The notes below the pieces were generated by a model, which saw only the letters and a list, made by a program, of their open reading frames with translations, made no database searches and was not told the DNA's origin. This document shows, piece by piece, positions 56,150-64,000 of a stretch of DNA of 64,000 nt. This DNA comes from Hemerocallis citrina (taxonomy: Eukaryota; Streptophyta; Magnoliopsida; Asparagales; Asphodelaceae), in contig CM030364.1 of NCBI GenBank assembly GCA_017893485.1, positions 250,345,122 to 250,409,121 on the forward strand, written 5' to 3'. Position 1 is the stretch's first letter. Each line of letters starts with the position of its first letter. The position numbers and the translations under genes were made by a program.

Positions 56150-57846
56150 CTAACTCCCTGCTAGACAAATCGACCACTCCGCTTTGAGCATCTCTTGAAT
56201 ATTGTGGAAATCCATGCAAACGTAGGGCCAGCTCGTGAAATGATCTCCACTGAGCGTGCTCTTCACGTAAACAAGAAGTGCTCCTAATATTATTACCTTC
56301 AAGAAGTTGTTTAACCGAAGAATTTCCACCTCTTGTTCAACAAGCCTCTCTTTGAGAGAAACATCCCTTACTTTAAATTTAAAACAAGGCATGCTAGCGT
56401 ACGTCGAACCACCTGGACCAGTCCCCGCAGAAAATTTGAGGATTGTTCTCCTAAGATGAGCCACTTCTAAACTCCTCTCAAGCGCTACATTTTTCAGCTC
56501 GTCTCTTTCGGTGGTAGTCGCGAGCAAAGAGCGGCGAAGGACTTTGAGCCTCGAGGAGTCTTCAGTTGTCGTTTCTCCCGAGGGGTGATCTTCTACACCA
56601 ACTGGAGGCACCTACCATAGGATCTCATCGTTACGTATCACTTCTATATCCCTTCGGAACTACACTCTTCTCATATGGTCGAGCTCCGCTTCAGCTCTTG
56701 AAATCCTCTCCCATGAACGAGCAAGTACCAACTCTGTCACGTGGAGCTTGGTACGGAGGTGGGCAACCTCGCTGTCATAAAGAGGTGTGCATTGTGCACA
56801 ATAACTTGCTAGCGAAAAGAATGATAGATCACTCTAATGGAAATAACCAAAGTCAAGGATACACAAAAACTCAAGAAGCTCAAATACCACACAAGATGTG
56901 AACGACTAAAAAATAATTCATTGCAATGTAAAGATATAACAAGCGGTGGCCAGTCTGCTATTAGGCATCAATACAAGAGCAAAAAAAAAATAAACCAACT
57001 AGCTAAAAGAGATCCAAGGGTCCACCTCGGTCGACTGATTCATAGTGGGTGCAGACTCGCGACCGCTTCCCTCAACCGCCATAGGAGCAACTACAATAGC
57101 GGACAGGGGATCCGCTACAACGATCTGCTCCTCCTCCTCCTCCTCCTCCTCCTCCTCCTCCTCGTCCTCTTCCTCCTCGTAGTCGTGAACGAGACCACAC
57201 AGAGAGTACCATGAACGGTCGAATTCTGGAACCAACTCTCCAACGTGCCGATGAGCCCTAGCGTATGCCTTCTCCATATTCAGGGCCAGGTACCCCTCGG
57301 CTTCATCCTTCAATGCCTTCACGCACCATCTCTCTCCTTTGCAGCAATCTCCCTCTCCTTGGCCACAAGATCTCTCTCTCAAAATTACAAAGGGAAAACC
57401 GACTCTATTACTCCGAAAAGAGTGAAGTACCAAACTAAAATATTGAAATCCTGGCTATCTCCAAGGTGTCGTCGCCCTCAAACCCTGCATCCATCACCGC
57501 CCTATCCTTCGGGGTCGCAAGGTGATGGACTGCCTGCATACAAGTAGCTGAGTCCTCAAGGAACCCATCATGCTTCATCACTCGTCAGTCCGGGACGAAT
57601 AGCTTCTTGTGCTCCTCGGTGGAGCCTCGAGCGCAAGAGCCGCACCCAAAGCCACGGTGGAGGGGGGCAGGTGAAGTGGAAGGTGGAGACTCTAAATTCA
57701 CTACTGGGAGGCAATCGCGGGACCTCTAGCAACCTTCACTACTGAAGGTTTTGTAGCCGTCATCTTCATCTTATTCTCCTCGGGGGCTTTGCTGCTCAAC
57801 CCCTTATGCTTGGAGATAATCGGGTCGAAGTCCATGCAAGCATCTC
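56150..57846 (-). pseudogene. Antisense gene of Tat B, distal exons
   Basis: Exon from 57846 (after TTTCACAG) reads CMDFDPIISKHKGLSSKAPE to about 57701. A second open part, 56999-57433, has AEGYLALNMEKAYARAHRHV, VPEFDRSWYSLCGLVHDYEE and an acidic run of about 20 residues that is mostly Glu (about 57120-57180). A third, from an acceptor near 56769 to 56150, is coiled coil with RRSLLATTTERDELKNVALE and LKERLVEQEVEILRLNN, with two stops near its start. The same order (basic exon, coiled coil with acidic tail, second coiled coil) occurs in Tat A. The function is unknown. Confidence 0.6.
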
Positions 57847-57946
57847 CTGTGAAACAAGACACAAAGCGATTAAGACAAAAAATGAAGAAAAAGAAGAAGT
57901 AACTACGAAAAAAATTACGGAATAAAGGAAAATCAAAGATGCATAC

Positions 57947-58870
57947 TAGGGTTGATCGGTCTGAGACCCCCACTGAAGAGAAACTCCTCTGTCACTTCCC
58001 TCCAACTCATAGCGGGCCGATCTAAAAGTATTTTAACCATTTCGTCCTCTTCTTGACTTAAGATGGGGTCGGCCTTCGGTCTCTTCGGCACCTCCTCTCT
58101 CCACCTCGTGGGAATCACTCACGACTCACAGCTCCGAACAAGAAAATACTTGTCCCTCCAGTGTTTAATTGAGTCGGTGTTTTCAATCAACTTTAACCCC
58201 CCCCAATGGGGAGTAAAATAGTATCTAAACTCCGACAGATTCTTCTGATGAATCTTGTAGTGCCTCCTCAAAACGTTCAATCGATGCTCAATCCCCACCG
58301 CCTGGCAGTGCAACACAAAGCCATTCACATGTCTCCACATGTTTGGCATATACTGAATAGGACTCAGAGAATGCCAGTAGAGAACTTCGGTCGCGAACGG
58401 GGGTAGGGAGACGGAGGCCCGCTAGAAAAGCATCGAATGGAAAAAAGCATGTGTCAGGAGAATTAGGCGTACATGCTCTAATGCCCCGGTCTGGAAAGAT
58501 AAGACCGAACTCACTCAGGATTATGAAACACTCCCGAATGCTGCTCAAATCCTCCTCTGTAAGCATCTAAGAGATGTCATCCACCTCAGAATGCTCACGA
58601 GGCTCGTTCTCCACGTATAATGGTGTCATCCCGTGCAGCACTCTCGAAAAAAGATAGGCGGAGTAGTTCCAAACACCGCCAAGACTCGTCAAAGGGCTAG
58701 GAAGCCTACCCAACTCCCCCACTTCTCTAGTTCTCTCCTTCACTGTCTTGACAAAAAACGACTCTGCCACTCCCTTCCCTTTATCTACCCTTGAAGGCGA
58801 AACCAGTTGCCTATCACCACCATGGCTGGAGGGGGAGGTCTCGTCTCCCGAAGATACCCTAGATATCTTT
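57947..58870 (-). pseudogene. Antisense gene of Tat B, main exon
   Basis: The - strand reads KGKGVAESFFVKTVKERTRE, GVWNYSAYLFSRVLHGMTPL, a TAG at 58567-58569, MLTEEDLSSIRECFIILSEF, CFFPFDAFLAGLRLPTPV, then after a shift near 58350 MPNMWRHVNGFVLHCQAVGI, EFRYYFTPHWGGLKLIEN, a TGA near 58119, and SWREVTEEFLFSGGLRPIN to the donor GTATGC at 57946. No start codon is seen; a further exon may lie upstream. This resembles the antisense genes reported in some Tat elements; I know no biochemical role. Confidence 0.65.
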
Positions 58871-59184
58871 GATAAATTAATATATATATATGAACAATTT
58901 TTTTTATATACTTAGCATGTGACAGCTACAGTCGATAAGTTTACCGAAAAAAATAAATGCCCTGCCGCAACAACTGACTAGTCTACCGGAGAAGAAAAAA
59001 ATTTGAGAAGAAAAATGAGAGCATGAGGGAAGAGAGAAGGGGGGTGGAGGTTTTATAGCGAATGAGGGGCGATGCTTGGGCTCCCCAATCTCATGTGCCC
59101 CCAACTGTTGGCAAATCCCAAGAAGCCTAACGGTCGCGAAGGTAAAATGACAAAAGAAATCCAACAGTTAGGGAGATCGAACGA

Positions 59185-60045
59185 CAAAAACAGTTGAACT
59201 GGTTAACGATCAACAATCAACGGGAACACGTGTCGCACAACCAAACCACCTCTAGCGTTCGGTGGCTTGCACCAAATAAACGTTCCCCCGGTCGAAAAAA
59301 CACTAAAAACTGTTGACTGGTCAATGGTCAACGGTCAACGGTCAACGGGGAAACGTGTTGCATAGCCGAACTACCTCCAGCGTTCGGTGTCGTGTGCCGA
59401 ACAAATGTGCCCCCGATCAAAAAATCACAAAAAAATCGTTGACTGGTCAAAGATCAATGGTCAACAGTTAACGGGGACACATGTTGCGTAGCCGAATTAC
59501 CTTCAGCGTTCGGTGTCGTGCACTGAAAAAATGTGCCTCTGATTGAAAATCACCAAAAATTGTTGACTATTCAACGGTTAACTGGACACGTGTCGAGCAG
59601 CAGAACCACCTCCAGCATTCTGTGGCTTGCACCGAACAAAACATGCCCTAGATCGAAAAAACATCAAAAATCGTTGACTGGTCAACGGTCAACGGTCAAC
59701 GGTCAACGGGGACACGTGTCATGCAGCCGAACTACATCCAGCATTTGGTATCGTGCGCTGAACAAACGTGCCCCCGATCAAAAAGTCACTAAAAACTGTT
59801 GATTGGTTAATGGTCAACGACCAATGGGAACACGTGTCGCGCAACCGAACCACCTCTAGCGTTCAGTGGCTTGCACCGAACAAATGTGCCCCCGATTGAA
59901 ATAGGCGCAAAATGTCGTTGACTAGTCAATGGTCATTGCCACATGTCGCTTAGCAGAACCATCCCCATTGTTCAGCGCAGCAAGCCGAACAAAAGTACCC
60001 CCGAGCTAAAAAGGGGCACTTTGCGTTGACCGGTCAACGCCTCAT
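59185..60045. promoter_or_regulatory. Repeat array rich in W-box-like and G-box-like motifs, upstream of the antisense gene
   Basis: About eight units of 110-126 bp. Each contains GTTGACTGGTCAAC-type palindromes or runs of GGTCAAC, then CACGTGTC (or close), then AGCGTTCGGTG and ACAAA.GTGCCCCCGA. TTGAC(C/T) is the core of WRKY-bound W-boxes and CACGTG is the bZIP/bHLH G-box. The array lies directly 5' of the antisense gene (which reads leftward from about 58870) and ends before the 3' LTR. A promoter role is inference. Confidence 0.55.
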
Positions 60046-60535
60046 CATCGCTCGATCTTCGAGCTGGCCACGATCGACACTCCAGATCTCGCCACTTCAT
60101 CAAGTAATTATTAATTCCTTTATTTAATTATTAAATCGAATTATTTATTTGAAAATTCTGAAAAAATAATTTAAAAATTCTAAAAATAATTATTAATTCA
60201 GAAAAAACAATTTAAAATTCTAAAAAATAATTATTAATTCAGAATAATTAATTAAATTTTTTGATAATTAATTATTAAATCTCAGAAATAGAACAAAAAA
60301 TTCAAAAATGATTAAAATTTGGAAAAAATTCAGAAAAAAAAAATAGAAAAATCACAAAAATTCCAGAATGTTCTACAATTAATTTTAGGTATTTTATAAA
60401 CCCAGAATAAGACCGTTATACCTCGAGCAAGATCAAAACCTCCTCGATAACTCCGATAAGTTTTGTTAACCTTTAAAAATGGGTAAACTACTCCTCAAAG
60501 GCTGCAAAACTCAGTCTTTGAGAGTGGGGGGCTTG
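60046..60535. other. AT-rich spacer and polypurine tract of Tat B
   Basis: 60100-60400 is built from AAAAATAATTATTAATTC-like repeats. The stretch ends with GAGAGTGGGGGGCTTG (60520-60535), the purine-rich primer site immediately before the 3' LTR. There is no gene. Confidence 0.85.
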
Positions 60536-61241
60536 TGATAAGGGAAAAAATAAAATCAAGTCAGGACCATTCAAGTCGGGCACAAATCTTAAAGCTTTAA
60601 GGGGTAAAACAGTAATTTCACGTATAAACGGGGCCATGAGTGAAAATTGGGCCTCTTTCAAGCCCAACAATCAAAAAACGGATCTGTCTTACTGGGTTGT
60701 CCTACCAACCCAATGAGAATGGGTCTAGGTTACTTAAATACGATTTAAAACCTTGATTATCCATAAGAGGTGGTTCAAAAACCATATCTCTTATCCTGAA
60801 GGAAGTTTAAACACTCCCCTAACCACTCTTATCTATTCAGAAAGAAGAGATAACTGATACAATCCAAAAAAACTGGGAATTAGAAATAAATCATTATCTT
60901 GAAATTGACCAAAGGTGACTATAAATACCCCCTACCTCTACCAAAAACAAGTAATCAGTATCTTCTCTACAAACACTCTTAACAAGTCTTCTGGATTTCT
61001 GACTTGAGCATCAGAGGGTCTATCGCCGGGATCAACCCCAGTGTCTCAGACTTTTTTGCAGTTCAGCGAAGGCGATCATCACCACACGAACCGAATCCTA
61101 CAACGCAAACGAGGCAGACCGTCAAATCAATTGCAGTCAAAGGCAGTCAACACCGTTGAAATACAAAAGTTTAAACTCTTGATTGTTCCACCAAAGAATC
61201 AACATCATCTGGTTGCTCCCATACAAAAAAAAGTTGCAACA
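60536..61241 (+). mobile_element. 3' LTR of Tat B
   Basis: 706 bp, TGATAAGGG...GTTGCAACA, followed by the target duplication AGAAC. It includes the roughly 180-bp block missing from both 5'-type copies (48048 and 63532). Confidence 0.93.
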
Positions 61242-62240
61242 AGAACATTTGCAGTTAGCCATTAAGAATAAAGAAATGTCATCTGATATGAAGGAGGATG
61301 TCTGGAAAGATATTCGTGGAAGGGCCATAAGTCTGATTCGACTATCATTGGCGGACGAGGTCAAGTACAGATTTCTTGAAGAATCTAACACAGCGAGTTT
61401 GTGGGAAAAAACTCATAACTGACTACTCTGGTTCGTCGTTATTAGATCGAATGTATTGGAAGATGAAGTTATTTTGTTTGTTAATGAAGGAAGGTACCGA
61501 TCTCCAAGACCACATTACAGAGTTCAATAAAATATTATCTGAACATCAGGCGATCAACGCAGATGTATGTGAGGAAGATAAAGCTTTCGACCTGATATAT
61601 TCACTGTCGGATTCGTATGAGCTTTTGATCACTACCATGCTACATGGTCGATCTGCCAAAGAGAGCATTTCAGTAGGTGGTGTAATCAAAGCATTAAAGA
61701 AAAATCAACTTAGGAAGGAGACCCATAAATCATCGTTTACTTTAAGTTGTCTAGCAGTGGAAGGTCCTCCAGGGGTAAGACAAAGTGCGATGCAAAAGGA
61801 TTCGATCCGTTGCCGATATTATAAGAGGTCAGGACATATCAAGAAAGACTATTAGAAATTGCATAATCAGAATAGTGCCAAGGATGAAAAAACAACCGCC
61901 TATATGGTCAGTGCTTGTGATTCAGGTGATTCGTGTCTTCTTATTTCAAATTCTTTAGAAGTGGATTCTAGTTGGTTTCTTGACTCAGGAAGTTCTTCTC
62001 ATATTTCCTCCGAGAGGGAGTTATTTTCTACTTATAAGTCCACTACATGGCGTTGTGTAAGAACGGAAACTGGGTAGATTTGTGAAGTAGTAGGTGAAGT
62101 GACAGTTGAGTTGAAGATATGAGGTCTAAATATATTCACTATAAGAGAAGATTTGCATATTCCTCTGTTGAAATGGAATCTGATTTTCTTGGGAACTCTT
62201 GATGCACGAGGTTGTAGGTACACAGCTCGCAAGGTCGTCG
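61242..62240 (+). pseudogene. gag: copia gag (remainder) and protease
   Basis: Continues gag with HLQLAIKNKEMSSDMKEDVW and LADEVKYRFLEESNTASLWE, a frameshift near 61410, then YWKMKLFCLLMKEGTDLQDH, FNKILSEHQAINADVCEEDK and LIYSLSDSYELLITTMLHG. The zinc knuckle CRYYKRSGHIKKDY has Tyr for two of its three Cys and a TAG (61853-61855) where Trp is usual, all G-to-A changes. The protease begins at SWFLDSGSSSHIS (about 61970-62010) and soon hits a TAG near 62075. Integrase, RT and RNase H are absent. Confidence 0.85.
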
Positions 62241-62654
62241 AAAGGTGATTAGAAGTATGAGAATGGTTTGTCCAAGCCAAAAAAAATCTCTACAAACTTT
62301 GGGGAATCCAAAATACTTGCTCAAGTGTTGCTCTTTTTCTCGTTATTCTTGCAAGTTCATCTAGTTTACCACAACTAGCACCATCAATTCGAGATCAAGA
62401 TGTTCGAATATCGTTGCAAGTTGGATATTGCCTTGATGTAGGTGGAGTTCGTGCGGAGGATGGAAACTCAATGATAATGCCTATTGAGGTTTGCCCTTGA
62501 TAGGGTATACTAATCGGTGAGATTGGGTAGAGATTTGTTCAACTAGAAGAAAAAGTTATTGTTCTAAGTGTTTTTGCAAGTGGAGTTTTAGTAGAGTTTG
62601 GAAATGAATAATCATAACATGTGATAGGACTCGTATGCAATCCAAGGTGGAGAC
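62241..62654 (+). other. copia 3' internal remnant and polypurine tract
   Basis: No domain is readable. The segment joins the protease remnant to the end of the element, so pol was deleted. CCAAGGTGGAGAC (62642-62654) directly before the LTR is the usual copia polypurine tract. Confidence 0.75.
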
Positions 62655-63393
62655 TGTTGGGAATGTGTCTTTGAATACTGGTGGTTCAGATTAGAAGAAA
62701 GTAAGATGAAGCACGGAAGTCGAACCATCGAAAAGAGTATAAGGAAAAACAGCTGCAGCAAGATGCATGCAAAGTTGCGGACGACTATCCTGGGGGAAGG
62801 TCGACTACACCCCCTACCGCACATCCGACCACAGTTATACAGGGTTTGGCCGAGAGGAGGATGGTCAATCGATCTTTTTGGATGGTCGACAGCACTCGGC
62901 TCTGTATATTTTCTGGGCCTTGTAAGGCCGTTTCAGCCCAATCTTCAACTCCAAGTCAGATCGTACAGCTCCTATTCAGTTACTTCTTCTACAGGTTATA
63001 TCAGATAACTGATAATCAAGATTAAACTAGGGTTCTCTCTATTCTTCTATATACAATGTAAACTCCTCCAATATGAGAGTATAGTACTTCATTGATATTT
63101 TCTCTATTACAAAGAGAGGCTTAAGAGAGAGATACTTCTTGGTGAGTGAGTTTAATTTCTTGTATTGAGTGAATCATCAACTCCTTGTAATCTCTTTTAG
63201 TTGAATATTAGATCTCCCTATATTTCCCCCGGATTAAGCAAAAGCTAATCGGGATAAATCCGCATTGTGTTTGTGTTGGATTGGTGGATCTACTTGCTTG
63301 CTCAATTGATTCGTCTCATCTACTTCGATTTCATCATTGCTCTATTTAGTTCCGCTGTGACACTGGGCGTTTGTTGATGCCCCAATCCCAACA
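62655..63393 (+). mobile_element. copia LTR, second copy
   Basis: 739 bp, TGTTGGGA...CCCAATCCCAACA. It differs from the first LTR by many substitutions and by a rearranged GTCGAC-containing block (about 62775-62895). It serves both as 3' LTR of copy 1 and 5' LTR of copy 2, because PBS TGGTATCAGAGC (63396-63407) follows. Confidence 0.92.
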
Positions 63394-63434
63394 ATTGGTA
63401 TCAGAGCTTCAGGTTGCCGAGTCCCTTGGTTAAG

Positions 63435-63531
63435 ATGACAGGTCACAGTCTTTTGAAGATCAAGCAGTTCGATGGAAAGATCAATTTCAATATTTGGAAG
63501 GTTGACATGTATGAAGGACATGTTCAAGAAC
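63435..63531 (+). pseudogene. gag: copia gag, N-terminal part (copy 2)
   Basis: Repeats the start of copy 1 (MTGHSLLKIKQFDGKINFNI) and is interrupted at the same base, after the same AGAAC (63527-63531), by a Tat LTR. The interval between equivalent points of the two copies is 15,484 bp. Confidence 0.88.
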
Positions 63532-64000
63532 TGATATAGGTAAAAATAAAACCAAGTCAGGATGGTTCAAATTCGGCACGAATCTTAAAGCTCTCAGGGG
63601 TAAAATGGCAATTTCACATATAAAAAGGAAGTTTAAACACTCCCCCAACTACTCTTATCCCTTCATGAAGAAGAGATAACTGATACAATCCAAAAATAAC
63701 AAGAATTATAGATAAATCATTATCTTGAAACAGACCAAAGGTGACGATAAATACCACCCCTACCTCCACCAGAAACATGTAATCAGCATCTTCTCCACAA
63801 ACACTCTTAACAAGTCTTCTTGATTTCTGACTTGATCGTCGGAGGGTCTATCGCCGGGATCAACCCCGGTGTCTCAGACATTTTTGCAGGTTAGCGGAGG
63901 CGATCATCACCACACGAATCAAAACCTACAACGCAAATGAGTCAGACCGTCAAGTCAAATCATTGTCAAAGGCAGTCAACACCATTGAAAGTCAAAAGGT
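63532..64000 (+). mobile_element. Tat B-type 5' LTR, copy 2, cut by window end
   Basis: Matches 48048 onward and shares its internal deletion relative to the 3' LTR. The rest of the second composite unit is expected beyond the window. Confidence 0.9.

Larger units (their letters stand above)
48048..61241 (+). mobile_element. Ty3/gypsy Tat-lineage retrotransposon B, structurally complete
   Basis: 5' LTR 48048-48573, PBS, gag, protease, RT/RNase H, second RNase H, integrase, tandem repeats, antisense spliced gene, motif-rich repeats, polypurine tract, 3' LTR 60536-61241. Flanked by the 5-bp duplication AGAAC (48043-48047, 61242-61246). All coding parts contain stops or shifts. It is about 13.2 kb. 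The stretches 54536-54894 and 55831-56149 hold no gene that I can see. Confidence 0.93.
47172..63393 (+). mobile_element. Ty1/copia retrotransposon, pol-deleted, with Tat B nested in gag
   Basis: LTRs at 47172-47909 and 62655-63393 (TGTTAGGG or TGTTGGGA ... CCCAATCCCAACA), each followed by a TGGTATCA.AGC PBS. The internal region has gag (split at 48047/61242), a protease motif and a short 3' part with a polypurine stretch before the second LTR. Integrase, RT and RNase H are absent, so it is nonautonomous. The second LTR is also followed by PBS, gag start and Tat LTR, showing that the unit is tandemly repeated. Confidence 0.9.

Noticed and set aside
57122..57180. Poly-Leu open frame on the + strand
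   Set aside because: It is the mirror of a poly-Glu tract in the antisense exon on the - strand, which has better support.

Overview
The window is nuclear DNA of a flowering plant and consists almost entirely of nested, decaying transposable elements. I found no intact host gene, no rRNA gene and no functional tRNA gene. The evidence for a plant is lineage-level: Tat, Athila-like and chromodomain (Tekay/Del-like) Ty3/gypsy elements, a Ty1/copia element primed by initiator tRNA-Met, plant hAT and PIF/Harbinger transposases, and a Mutator-like element carrying pieces of a plant branched-chain 2-oxoacid dehydrogenase gene. I cannot name the species.

Layout. 1-13403: Tat element A on the + strand (gag, protease, RT/RNase H, second RNase H, integrase, tandem repeats, antisense spliced gene). 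It is split by an Athila-like solo LTR (3114-4708) and a Tekay-like solo LTR (9885-12908), each with a perfect 5-bp target duplication. 13404-17600: unassigned repeats, including a perfect 61-bp inverted repeat. 17600-18986: fragment of another large LTR. 18987-29665: a chromovirus on the - strand with PBS, an extra ORF ahead of gag, gag, protease, RT/RNase H, integrase and chromodomain; its 3' LTR is truncated. 29666-32570: a MULE/FAR1-like scrap and a hAT transposase pseudogene. 34158-44405: a gag-only, Athila-like element on the - strand, holding a solo LTR (35473-38680), a small MITE-like insert and a Pack-MULE (42969-44317). 44406-47171: PIF/Harbinger remnant (ORF1 on +, transposase on -). 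47172-64000: a copia element whose gag is interrupted by a complete but mutated Tat element B (48048-61241); a second copy of the copia LTR, gag start and Tat LTR begins at 62655, so the composite is tandemly duplicated with a 15.48-kb period.

How the parts relate. Order of insertion can be read from the target duplications: Harbinger was hit by the gag-only element and by copia; copia was then hit by Tat B, and the composite was duplicated. The gag-only element was later hit by a Tekay-like LTR element, now a solo LTR, and by the Pack-MULE. Coding regions are broken mostly by C-to-T type changes (CGA, CAA, CAG or TGG to stops), as expected of methylated, silenced DNA.

Most notable: the Pack-MULE with 9-bp target duplications and two dehydrogenase exons; the tandem copia[Tat] composite; an antisense spliced gene with the same intron position in both Tat elements, preceded in Tat B by an array of GTTGAC/GTCAAC (W-box-like) and CACGTG motifs; and clusters of GTCGAC palindromes shared by unrelated LTR families.
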